16,308 nucleotides of DNA from Ferroplasmaceae archaeon UBA567 (GCA_002505185.1 DAUP01000105.1:17429-33736); one strand, 5' to 3'; shown: positions 6,993-13,348, numbered from the stretch's first letter. Made by a program: numbers and translations. The notes: generated by a model not told the origin, from the letters alone.

Positions 6993-8386
6993 GTATAGTT
7001 GGGTTTTGCGCCCTCTGGTATATGGTCGGGATATTTGCCTGTAAGGCATCCCAGGCATAATTCATTCATGCCAATGCTTTCCTTTAATCCCTCTATTGAC
7101 ACATATCCCAGGGAATCAGCGCCTATTTCTTCCCTTATTTCCTCTACTGATCTACCATTTGCAATGAAATCATCCTTTGTTTTCATGTCCACGCCAAAAT
7201 AGCAAGGCGCAACTATTGGTGGAGAACCTACACGGACATGTACCTCTGTGGCTCCGTCCTTTCTCAACATTCCTATGATATACCTCATTGTATTGCCCCT
7301 TACTATACTGTCATCAACAAGTACAATCTTCTTTTCATTAATGGCAGATTTAATGGTATTTAATTTGATTTTTATGGCCTCATATCTTGATTTCTGGTCT
7401 GGAAGTATAAATGTACGGTCAGAATACCTGTTTTTAATCAATCCCTCACTGTAAAGAATTTTGGAATAAACAGAATAGCCTAGTGCCTGTGATCGCCCTG
7501 AATCTGGCACGGGAACAACCACATCTGCATTTACTGGATGTTCCATGGCAAGTTTCACTCCAATGTTATATCTCACATCAAAAACTTCTTTTTTATCAAT
7601 TATGCTGTCCGGCCTGGCAAAGTACACATATTCAAACATGCAATGAGATTTTTGGTGTTCTATTGTAAAGATGCTTCTGTACCCTGTTTCTTTTATTTCT
7701 ACCAGTTCTCCCGGCTTTATATCCCTAATTACCTTTCCTGACACTGTATCAATTGCCGCACTCTCTGAGGCTACTATATACCCGTCATTATTCTTTCCCA
7801 TTATGAGTGGCCTGAAACCGAATGGATCCCTGAGCGCATACAGTGTATCATTTATGAGCAATGCAAGCGCATATGCACCCTTAATTTCCAGCATCGCTTT
7901 TTTTATTCCATCTCTGATTCCATATTTATTTATCTCACTTACCATCTCAGTTAGCATTACTTCAGTGTCACTGGAACTGTAAAATATATAACCTTTTTCT
8001 TTGAGCCTTTCCCTGAGATCATGGGCGTTGGTGATTTCACCGTTATGTGAAACTCCTATATATCCTATGGAAGATGATATAACAAACGGGCCAGCATTCT
8101 CAATACCCTTTGACCCTGCAGTGGAATACCTGTTATGGCCTATTCCAATTCTCCCTTCTAAAAATTCATCCCTGAATACCTCAGATACAAGCCCCATTCC
8201 CTTCTTAATATGAATTTTTCCATCGAACGTTGCTATACCTGAACTTTCCTGGCCTCTATGTTGCAGCGCCCTCAGTGAAAAAATTATGTTGGTAAATGCA
8301 TTGTTGCCTATGTAACCGGCAACAGCGCACTCCTCACTTGGCTTTTGCCCAGTTGTAATGTCTAATTCTGGGTGAGGGGAATCCAC
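6989..8386 (-). CDS. purF: Amidophosphoribosyltransferase (glutamine PRPP amidotransferase)
   Basis: First enzyme of purine synthesis: PRPP + glutamine + water to 5-phosphoribosylamine, glutamate and pyrophosphate. The Ntn-type glutaminase nucleophile is Cys20 (EEC-AVAG), so a 19-residue propeptide must be removed, as in Bacillus-type PurF. RGQESSG (44-50) and HNGEITN (114-120) are in the glutaminase domain. The PRPP loop is IVLVDDSIVRGN (354-365). Cys249, Cys395, Cys444 and Cys447 match the four ligands of the 4Fe-4S cluster of Bacillus PurF. The start is GTG 8386; a TGA lies just upstream in frame and no other start precedes Cys20. GGTG lies upstream as ribosome binding site. The first 53 bp overlap rpl37e and the stop overlaps that of nop5. 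It is probably the last gene of an LSm-L37e-purF operon. Confidence 0.95.
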   Translation of the reverse strand: MDSPHPELDITTGQKPSEECAVAGYIGNNAFTNIIFSLRALQHRGQESSGIATFDGKIHIKKGMGLVSEVFRDEFLEGRIGIGHNRYSTAGSKGIENAGPFVISSSIGYIGVSHNGEITNAHDLRERLKEKGYIFYSSSDTEVMLTEMVSEINKYGIRDGIKKAMLEIKGAYALALLINDTLYALRDPFGFRPLIMGKNNDGYIVASESAAIDTVSGKVIRDIKPGELVEIKETGYRSIFTIEHQKSHCMFEYVYFARPDSIIDKKEVFDVRYNIGVKLAMEHPVNADVVVPVPDSGRSQALGYSVYSKILYSEGLIKNRYSDRTFILPDQKSRYEAIKIKLNTIKSAINEKKIVLVDDSIVRGNTMRYIIGMLRKDGATEVHVRVGSPPIVAPCYFGVDMKTKDDFIANGRSVEEIREEIGADSLGYVSIEGLKESIGMNELCLGCLTGKYPDHIPEGAKPNYT

Positions 8387-8498
8387 AGTAAGAACACCTT
8401 TTTTCTCTCAAATTATAGCTGTTATGGCCGCATCTTCTGCATCTTATGTGAACTTTTTTATTATTTGCCTTTCCCATTGATGATGTTCCATTACTCAC
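8334..8498 (-). CDS. rpl37e: 50S ribosomal protein L37e (zinc-ribbon), hidden between LSm and purF
   Basis: A 54-residue ribosomal protein of the archaeal/eukaryotic large subunit. Translation from GTG at 8498 reads MSNGTSSMGKANNKKVHI and then two CxxC pairs, RCRRCG (Cys20, Cys23) and RCSYCGF (Cys35, Cys38), which form the zinc ribbon. It ends with PRIRHYNWAKAK, close to the conserved RxYxW tail of L37e. The start is fixed by GGAGGTGA (the last codons of the LSm gene) with a 6-nt spacer and lies just after the LSm TAA. The last 53 bp are shared with the start of purF in another frame. The LSm-L37e pairing is a conserved archaeal arrangement. The gene is short, starts with GTG and overlaps, so a standard minimum-length ORF list would miss it. 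Confidence 0.93.
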   Translation of the reverse strand: MSNGTSSMGKANNKKVHIRCRRCGHNSYNLREKRCSYCGFPSPRIRHYNWAKAK

Positions 8499-8499
8499 T

Positions 8500-8754
8500 T
8501 TATTCACCTCCTGACGGCGACACGAATATTATGTTATCCCCGCGCAGCAGCATCATACTGAACGTCCCTCTGCTCTCATTGTTTATTGTTTCAACAGCAT
8601 TTTTTAGTACAAGATTCATGTATATATCGTAACCTTCCAGCACACCAGAATATGTCCTGTTTCCCTTGACATCAATCATGATGTTTTTCTCAAGTGAATT
8701 TTTTAATGTTTCCATGGGTTTTGGAACATAACTTGATCTATTATTATTAACCAT
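8500..8754 (-). CDS. Archaeal Sm-like protein (LSm/SmAP)
   Basis: An 84-residue Sm-fold protein that forms a ring binding U-rich single-stranded RNA. The Sm1 motif spans about residues 26-54, with IDVKGNRTYSGVLEGYDIYMN, and the conserved Asp43 and Asn47 that contact RNA in SmAP rings. The Sm2 motif is LLRGDNIIFVSP (69-80). The ATG at 8754 is preceded by GGTGAT (8765-8760) with a 5-nt spacer. It is the first gene of the LSm-L37e-purF group; its end carries the ribosome binding site of rpl37e. The role in RNA metabolism is family knowledge; the particular RNA partners cannot be read from the sequence. Confidence 0.94.
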   Translation of the reverse strand: MVNNNRSSYVPKPMETLKNSLEKNIMIDVKGNRTYSGVLEGYDIYMNLVLKNAVETINNESRGTFSMMLLRGDNIIFVSPSGGE

Positions 8755-8807
8755 TTATTATCACCGTTCTAATGGATGTATCATTATCCTAAATGGTGAT
8801 TAGAAAA

Positions 8808-8815
8808 TAATATAA
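8808..8815 (-). promoter_or_regulatory. TATA box of the LSm-L37e-purF operon
   Basis: On the minus strand the element TTATATTA lies in an A/T-rich block centred about 57 nt upstream of the LSm ATG. Transcription would start near 8785 and leave a leader of about 30 nt that contains the GGTGAT ribosome binding site. The preceding psiE-like gene ends at 8850 and is followed by a short T run (8845-8841), so a fresh promoter here makes sense. Inferred from spacing. Confidence 0.5.
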
Positions 8816-8849
8816 TAACTTTTATGATTTATACAGAAACAAAAAGATC

Positions 8850-9317
8850 TTACTGGGATTTTTTGCTTGCACCTGATAGTATCAGTAGATATCTGGAAAC
8901 AGCCAGTGCAAGTATAAGTATTGAAAAACTGATAACCTCATAGGCATTAACAACATTGAAAATACGGGCAGCAAAAATGGTCAATATGATTTCCCTTGCA
9001 GTAAAAGATATGGCTGCATTTATTATATATATAATGGTATCGCCCTCTCCCTGGAAAAAATCCACTATACTTTCATAAATCTCGAATATTACCACAGCCA
9101 GAAGAGAATCCTCTACGATTACATCAATAAAAGAATAAATATATGTTTCCAGTGAAGGTGGCGAATTTACAGCCCCCAGAATGGCATAATAAATTCCTAT
9201 AAACATATGTAGCATAACCGCGGCAAAGGCGGCGAGAAGCAGTATTCGGAGCAAAAGTGAGACGACGTCTATAAATCTTATATCCAGCTGTTTTGCCATT
9301 GAATCGTATAATTTCAC
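8850..9317 (-). CDS. PsiE-like four-helix membrane protein
   Basis: A protein of about 155 residues resembling the phosphate-starvation-inducible PsiE family, whose function is unknown. Hydrophobic segments are near residues 17-46, 64-86, 98-119 and 126-147. The cytoplasmic-side acidic stretch FFQGEGD precedes a segment containing SFTAREIILTIF, similar to the ARxxI/L pattern of PsiE. The listed start is GTG 9317. ATG 9299 (149 residues) is equally plausible, because an AT-rich ATATTAATAT lies about 27 nt before it, fitting a leaderless start. It lies 17 nt downstream of the Trm5/Taw2-like gene and 95 nt before LSm. The family call rests on overall pattern, so it is moderate; a generic membrane protein cannot be excluded. 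Confidence 0.6.
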   Translation of the reverse strand: MKLYDSMAKQLDIRFIDVVSLLLRILLLAAFAAVMLHMFIGIYYAILGAVNSPPSLETYIYSFIDVIVEDSLLAVVIFEIYESIVDFFQGEGDTIIYIINAAISFTAREIILTIFAARIFNVVNAYEVISFSILILALAVSRYLLILSGASKKSQ

Positions 9318-9334
9318 GCCATATTAATATTTCT

Positions 9335-10312
9335 TTACAATATACTAATTACAGTGAAAGTTGAATTGATATGCAGATAATTGGGACCAACGGATTTAAC
9401 TCTTTCACTTCTGGTGCATGTAAGGATATAACCTAATTTTCTTGCCATATCTATTATATTATATACTGCTTTATCCAGGTCCCGGGTTGTTGCAAGATAA
9501 TGCATAGAAATTCTTGTTCCATTCTGGGATCTTATAAGTGAAGAAACCAGAAAGTGCACGGAATTAAAGTTGCCCATAATTATGTAGTCAGCCCTGACTA
9601 AGGGAAGTACAACTCTTGAATCGCCGGTGAATAGAGTAACGGGGGTCTGTATCCTGTTAACGATCAAATTTTTTTTAAGGTAATATATGGAATCCGGATT
9701 AATATCACACATTATCATATTCATTGGCCGGCTATTCTTCAGAACCTGCAGTGAGAAATACCCTATGCCACAGAACATATCAAGTACTACAAGTCCTGTA
9801 AAATCCGTGTATTTTATTTTACTTCTGGTGTTTATGTTTCCAGGAGAAAACATGACTTTTTGCAAATCCAGAGTGTAAGTAATTCCAGATTCCCTTATCC
9901 TTGTCTCACAACCTTTTCCATATAATAATTTAAGAGTAGGCTTTCTTTTAACGCCCTGGATTTTTCCAGTTTCGACGTATATATTGTCTATTATCATTTC
10001 TCCTGCATATACCCGGGCGATTTTTGTACTTATCTTATCCTTGAATATTAATGAATTTCCAAGCCTGATATATGATAATTTCTCATTTTTAATCCCCATT
10101 CGTGCAAGGTTTTTTCTAATTTTTGCAGGAGCATCCATTCTTGGTCTAAAATCATGGGTAACTGATCCGGCTACTGTTCTCACAAGAGGTATATACACAT
10201 AATTTTCATCCTGTTCAATACAGTAATTCCGGTCAAGCAATCCATTCGCTCTGGTTTGTTTTATGACCGCATCAGCAGATAATTTATCAGATACGATGCA
10301 ATTTTTTTCCAT
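9335..10312 (-). CDS. Trm5/Taw2-family SAM-dependent tRNA-modifying enzyme
   Basis: A 325-residue enzyme of the Trm5/TYW2 family. The N-terminal part (1-125) corresponds to the D1/D2 tRNA-binding region. GITYTLDLQKVMFSPGNINTR (about 143-163) precedes the Rossmann-fold SAM site VLDMFCGIGYFS (176-187), with acidic MCDINPD (201-207) as motif II. Motif IV reads ADYIIMGNF (241-249). Trm5 m1G37 methyltransferases have NLP at this place, whereas TYW2/Taw2 aminocarboxypropyl transferases have a Gly in a MG/LG pattern, so Taw2 (wyosine pathway of tRNA-Phe) is somewhat more likely than Trm5. The C-terminal VGPNYLHINSTF is the family's end motif. A promoter with TATA inside a 20-bp palindrome lies about 34 bp upstream. 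Which position-37 modification it makes is not settled by sequence reading. Confidence 0.82.
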   Translation of the reverse strand: MEKNCIVSDKLSADAVIKQTRANGLLDRNYCIEQDENYVYIPLVRTVAGSVTHDFRPRMDAPAKIRKNLARMGIKNEKLSYIRLGNSLIFKDKISTKIARVYAGEMIIDNIYVETGKIQGVKRKPTLKLLYGKGCETRIRESGITYTLDLQKVMFSPGNINTRSKIKYTDFTGLVVLDMFCGIGYFSLQVLKNSRPMNMIMCDINPDSIYYLKKNLIVNRIQTPVTLFTGDSRVVLPLVRADYIIMGNFNSVHFLVSSLIRSQNGTRISMHYLATTRDLDKAVYNIIDMARKLGYILTCTRSERVKSVGPNYLHINSTFTVISIL

Positions 10313-10336
10313 TGACAGTAAATTAAACCATATAAT

Positions 10337-10356
10337 TTAATGTTTATAAACATTAA
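10337..10356. promoter_or_regulatory. Perfect 20-bp palindrome with embedded TATA box in divergent promoter region
   Basis: The sequence TTAATGTTTATAAACATTAA is its own reverse complement and lies in the 86-bp gap between the divergent Trm5/Taw2-like gene and the esterase-like gene. Its centre TTTATAAA is a good TATA box. It lies 34 nt upstream of the minus-strand ATG (predicted transcript start near 10320). On the plus strand it is 52 nt upstream of the esterase ATG. It may be a bidirectional promoter core, a repressor operator overlapping TATA, or both. Confidence 0.5.
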
Positions 10357-10363
10357 CCAAATC

Positions 10364-10376
10364 GATTAAACATAAG
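10364..10376 (+). promoter_or_regulatory. Possible TATA element of the esterase-like gene
   Basis: GATTAAACATAAG is centred about 28 nt before the ATG at 10399. No ribosome binding site is seen in front of that ATG, so a leaderless transcript is likely and this spacing would suit it. The TATA within the palindrome at 10337-10356 is the alternative and would give a leader of about 27 nt. Confidence 0.35.
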
Positions 10377-10398
10377 TATTTTCCTGCAATAATCTACC

Positions 10399-11355
10399 AT
10401 GTCCTTAAAGGCTGAATTGGTAGAAATTAAAAGCAAAGTTTTGAAAAATAATGCACTTGGAGATCCTGAAGAACGTAAAATACTGGTTTTCCATCCAGAG
10501 GAACTTGTACCCGGATCGCCTCTTCTGATAGAACTGGCTGGTCTGAATGGAACTCCAAAACTGAATAACAGATTCTCTCAGGTATTGAACAAACTATACA
10601 GAAAAAACCTGCTGGGAAGTTCAGTGATTATAAATCCTGATTTTTCTACAAAATTCCATGTGAATCAATATATGAATTCTCCTTCAGTGGGAAACTATGA
10701 AGATTTCATAATCAAAGAAATCATACCCTTTATCTCAGAAAAATTCAGAACTGGAAAAACCGCACTTTTCGGAAAATCATCCGGCGGATTTGGATCCTAT
10801 ACACTTGCAGCAAAAAATCCCGGCATCATAAGTGGTTTCGCCAACCATTTTGGCGACAGTGGATTCGAATATGTTTACATTCCCGATATGCCTGTTGCGT
10901 ACAGGGAACTGCATAATATGGAAATAAAAGATTACATTAGGGAGAAATCCATGAAAGATAATCTTAATGATGACGAAATAAAGACATTAAACATAATTGG
11001 AATGTCAGCTTTCTATTCATATAATGCTTCTATGGAATCAGGAATGGATCTGCCATTTGATAAGGATACCGGCATCTTCCGTGATGATATATGGAACAAA
11101 TGGTCTATTCATGACCCGATAAACAATATAGAATCATATGCTGACAGCCTGAAAAAACTCGAGGCAATTTATCTTGATGTTGGCCTAAAAGACGAATACA
11201 ACCTTTATATGGGCATGAGGGGACTGCACAGGAAAATGGAAAATTGCAACATAAATCACACATACAAGGAATTCAACGGAGGCCATTTTTATAATACACC
11301 ACGTTATGAGGAATCACTTCCTTTCCTTGCAGAAAAATTGAATGAAAATAAATAA
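10399..11355 (+). CDS. Alpha/beta-hydrolase, esterase D/enterochelin-esterase-like
   Basis: A 318-residue alpha/beta-hydrolase of the putative esterase family (PF00756-like). The nucleophile elbow is GKSSG (125-129) with Ser127, in the context TALFGKSSGGFGSYTLAAKNP typical of this family. Asp265 (GLKDEYN) and His296 (NGGHFYN) are in the right order for the rest of the triad. No signal peptide is visible, so it should be cytoplasmic. It stands alone: divergent from the tRNA-modifying enzyme and followed by a T-rich stretch. The substrate is unknown; a carboxylesterase or acyl-ester hydrolase acting on small esters is likely. The long insert at about 165-240 may be a lid over the active site. 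Confidence 0.82.
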   Translation: MSLKAELVEIKSKVLKNNALGDPEERKILVFHPEELVPGSPLLIELAGLNGTPKLNNRFSQVLNKLYRKNLLGSSVIINPDFSTKFHVNQYMNSPSVGNYEDFIIKEIIPFISEKFRTGKTALFGKSSGGFGSYTLAAKNPGIISGFANHFGDSGFEYVYIPDMPVAYRELHNMEIKDYIREKSMKDNLNDDEIKTLNIIGMSAFYSYNASMESGMDLPFDKDTGIFRDDIWNKWSIHDPINNIESYADSLKKLEAIYLDVGLKDEYNLYMGMRGLHRKMENCNINHTYKEFNGGHFYNTPRYEESLPFLAEKLNENK

Positions 11356-11372
11356 TATTATTGAAAAATCCG

Positions 11373-11393
11373 TTTTTTGCAGATTTTAATTTT
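11373..11393 (+). terminator. T-rich terminator after the esterase-like gene
   Basis: A run of six T (11373-11378), followed by two more T-rich blocks (11384-11387, 11390-11393), begins 17 nt after the stop codon. Archaeal intrinsic termination uses oligo-T tracts, often without a hairpin. No stem is needed or seen here. Confidence 0.5.
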
Positions 11394-11434
11394 AGGGCAA
11401 TTTGTTAATAAACTATTTATTACTATTAGTATCG

Positions 11435-11448
11435 ATATATATATATAT
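11435..11448 (+). promoter_or_regulatory. TATA box of the secreted-protein gene
   Basis: A 14-bp alternating AT tract is centred about 26 nt before the ATG at 11467. With no ribosome binding site before that ATG, the arrangement suits a leaderless transcript starting at the ATG. It also argues against translation from the in-frame ATG at 11377, which would lie upstream of this promoter. Confidence 0.5.
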
Positions 11449-11466
11449 TCATACGTTTATATCATT

Positions 11467-12384
11467 ATGAAGAGAAAGAAGGTAATAATAGGTGTGTTAA
11501 TGGCAGCAATATTTGTAATGATGGCTTTTGTTCCAGTGGTTCACAGTAATTCTTCTCTGAAAAGCAATTCTGATGTTGTTCATTCTTCTCCATATATTAA
11601 AGACAATGGAAATAGATCTAGAAACATACTCAAGTTAAAGTCATATAAGATAACAAATAATGTTCCTGGTAATTATATGAAGTATAATTTAACATTTATG
11701 GCACCAAATAATATAGCAAAATCAGGTAATATAATAACTATAGAAAACAAATATGGGAAAGTTAATGTTTATTCCAATTTAAATTACGTGAATTTAAGCA
11801 TAATTCTGTACACTGGTCATAATGATAAAATATCAAAGGTTAATGGAGTTACAAATGTTCCAGATGTAAACAATGGGTATGATTATTGCTCAAATGCATA
11901 TTATAAATATCCTAACGGGCATACAGCCAGATTAGAGGTAACAAAGATTGAAGTAAGCAGTTTGAGTTTATATACTGTACCAGAAATAATAGCGGTCTTC
12001 GGGGAAGTTGTTGTAACAGAAAGTGGAATGTTAATCCGATCTGTTTCATCTCTTGGTGATGTGCTATCCTCACTGTTAGAAGTTTTAATTCCAACACTTG
12101 CCGCAGATTATGCATTGTTATATGCTGATGCGGAAGCACAACACGAGCCTACAATATATCTGGATTTAGGGGCTTCTTGGGGAACTAAATGGTATAATTT
12201 CTACCAAATAGGTGCCTATGGAGAAGAGGGATTATTCACCGGGCAATTCAATTCCAATAATGGTTACTATATGCCTGTATCTATTGCTGGTGGTCATTGT
12301 TACAGCCCCACTTCTGCAAAATTTTATGAAGAATATGGTTCTCATGAAAGTGTATGGAATCCCTATCAGGAACCACCATGGTGA
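11467..12384 (+). CDS. Secreted protein of unknown family
   Basis: I do not recognise this 305-residue protein. It has a clear signal peptide: KRKK followed by a hydrophobic core (6-25) and a possible cleavage site near VVHS-N. The start is ATG 11467. An in-frame ATG at 11377 would add 30 residues that only translate the AT-rich promoter, so I reject it. The mature part is rich in Asn, Tyr and Ser with N-glycosylation sequons at N28, N49, N74 and N109. There are exactly two cysteines (141 and 278), suggesting one disulfide. Residues about 168-222 are a hydrophobic/amphipathic block. The C-terminus is Trp/Tyr/Gly-rich and ends PPW. It could be a surface protein or a secreted effector such as an archaeocin. 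The membrane-protein ORF overlapping its end could be a partner. Confidence 0.75.
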   Translation: MKRKKVIIGVLMAAIFVMMAFVPVVHSNSSLKSNSDVVHSSPYIKDNGNRSRNILKLKSYKITNNVPGNYMKYNLTFMAPNNIAKSGNIITIENKYGKVNVYSNLNYVNLSIILYTGHNDKISKVNGVTNVPDVNNGYDYCSNAYYKYPNGHTARLEVTKIEVSSLSLYTVPEIIAVFGEVVVTESGMLIRSVSSLGDVLSSLLEVLIPTLAADYALLYADAEAQHEPTIYLDLGASWGTKWYNFYQIGAYGEEGLFTGQFNSNNGYYMPVSIAGGHCYSPTSAKFYEEYGSHESVWNPYQEPPW

Positions 12385-12679
12385 TATTACGGATGTTTTA
12401 AACTACGCATATAATTATTTTTTAGTTAATTTGCCTCTATTCTGGTTTGCAAGCATATTCGCAACCATATTTGAAATGATTCTAATTGAGGTAAAAAAAA
12501 TTGTCAAACCACTTCAATTTATATCCATATTTTTTATATTTTCCATTTTTACATATCTCTATTTTTTTCCATCCTTTCTATTCTTCATTTTTTTTGTTCC
12601 TGTAGCTATATATAATGGAAGTATACTCTATCCTATAATTAAAGCCATCAGAAAGAAAAAAATAAAATTGAAAATATAA
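12344..12679 (+). CDS. Small hydrophobic membrane protein of unknown family
   Basis: An unrecognised integral membrane protein of 111 residues if started at ATG 12344, which overlaps the secreted-protein gene by 41 bp in another frame. Three hydrophobic helices are visible: VNLPLFWFASIFATIFEMILI, then LQFISIFFIFSIFTYLYF and the following SFLFFIFFVPVAIY. The tail is strongly basic (AIRKKKIKLKI) and should stay in the cytoplasm. The frame is open further up. ATG 12218 or GTG 12212 would give up to 155 residues and a fourth helix (IMVTICLYLLLVVIV), but with 173 bp of overlap. The gene is very AT-rich and lies in the same island as the secreted protein, so the two are probably cotranscribed. An immunity or anchoring role is only a guess. 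Confidence 0.6.
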   Translation: MKVYGIPIRNHHGDITDVLNYAYNYFLVNLPLFWFASIFATIFEMILIEVKKIVKPLQFISIFFIFSIFTYLYFFPSFLFFIFFVPVAIYNGSILYPIIKAIRKKKIKLKI

Positions 12680-12740
12680 GTGTTGTCCTATGACTTTGCC
12701 AGCAACATTATATTTCAAATGATATTCTTGGTATTGCAAT

Positions 12741-12747
12741 AAAAAAA
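12741..12747 (-). terminator. Oligo-T terminator of the PadR-family gene
   Basis: Seven consecutive T on the minus strand follow the PadR TAA directly. An oligo-T tract is the usual archaeal intrinsic terminator. The 68-bp gap to the convergent membrane-protein gene contains nothing else I can identify. Confidence 0.5.
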
Positions 12748-13260
12748 TTATTTAACAATTTCTAGTTGTTTATAAACTCCCTTAATCCGGTTCAGGTCAT
12801 TTTCAGTTAATTTACCCGAATTATCAAGGATATACTGTGTATAATTTTCCATTTTTTCCAGAATGGATTCTATACTGTTTTCGTTCTCCTGGTTATGATT
12901 CCAGGGGAAAATAGTTTCTTTCATTATTTCCTTTCCCTTTTCAGTTGCTTTATAGTACTTTTTATTATCCCTTTCGTTCATTTCCAGATAGCCATCTTCA
13001 TACAACTTTTTCAATGCGGGGTATATAACTCCCGGTGACGGCAACCATCTACCACCTGTTCTCTGGTCCACCCTGGCCATTACGTCCGCTCCTGTTACTT
13101 CCTCATCGGAGGTCATATTGAGTATCAGATACTTTAATCCGAAACCGCGCATTCCATGTCCATGCATATGTTCTCCAAATCCTCTGCCATGGCAATTATT
13201 CCCACTATCCATCCTGTTATGTCTATTTTCTCCCATTTCGTTAAACCTTTTTCCATACAT
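12748..13260 (-). CDS. PadR-family transcriptional regulator with His/Gly-rich N-terminus
   Basis: A 170-residue winged-helix repressor of the PadR family. The DNA-binding domain covers about residues 41-115: FGLKYLILNM, then GADVMARV and the hallmark WLPSPGVIYPALKKLYEDGYL (72-92), followed by the wing with KKYYKATEKGKE. The C-terminal helix (about 128-168) should mediate dimerisation. Residues 10-38 are unusual: rich in His, Gly and Asn with His14, Cys23, His24, His31, His33 and His35, a possible metal-binding segment. ATG 13260 is preceded by GGTGAT with a 6-nt spacer. The gene is divergent from hemL, and the repeat array at 13273-13324 covers its TATA box, which points to autorepression and possibly to control of the hem operon. 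Confidence 0.88.
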   Translation of the reverse strand: MYGKRFNEMGENRHNRMDSGNNCHGRGFGEHMHGHGMRGFGLKYLILNMTSDEEVTGADVMARVDQRTGGRWLPSPGVIYPALKKLYEDGYLEMNERDNKKYYKATEKGKEIMKETIFPWNHNQENENSIESILEKMENYTQYILDNSGKLTENDLNRIKGVYKQLEIVK

Positions 13261-13272
13261 ATGTGTATCACC

Positions 13273-13324
13273 AGATATCTATTATAGATATCTAAATTAG
13301 ATATCGTTTATCGATATATAAACC
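13273..13324. promoter_or_regulatory. Four-copy 13-bp operator array between padR-like gene and hemL
   Basis: GATAT occurs at 13274, 13287, 13300 and 13313, an exact 13-bp period. Units one and two carry the palindrome AGATATCT; unit three is AGATATCG and unit four CGATATAT. Adjacent units form two overlapping perfect inverted repeats of 19 bp with 9-bp arms and a 1-nt centre (13274-13292 and 13287-13305), and a third imperfect one (13300-13318). Unit four, read on the minus strand, contains the TATA box TTTATATA of the padR-like gene. The array then runs downstream through the predicted transcript start near 13292. This is the classic layout of an autorepressor operator; PadR is the obvious candidate binder. 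Confidence 0.75.
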
Positions 13325-13348
13325 TATTCCTTTCCAATTTAATCCGGC

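Noticed and set aside
7671..7982. Plus-strand ORF of 103 codons opposite purF
   Set aside because: It is a shadow of the conserved PurF glutaminase domain; its Ser/Ile/Leu-rich composition is what antisense of such a gene gives.
8780..8800. Imperfect inverted repeat ATCACCAT/ATAATGAT upstream of LSm as an operator
   Set aside because: Only six of eight arm positions match and the region is AT-rich, so it may well be chance.
11430..11450. Alternating AT tract as a microsatellite repeat
   Set aside because: It is short and lies exactly where a TATA box is expected, so a promoter explains it better.
11377..11466. In-frame upstream ATG extending the secreted protein by 30 residues
   Set aside because: The added residues merely translate the AT-rich promoter, would precede the best TATA box, and would bury the clear signal peptide that starts at 11467.
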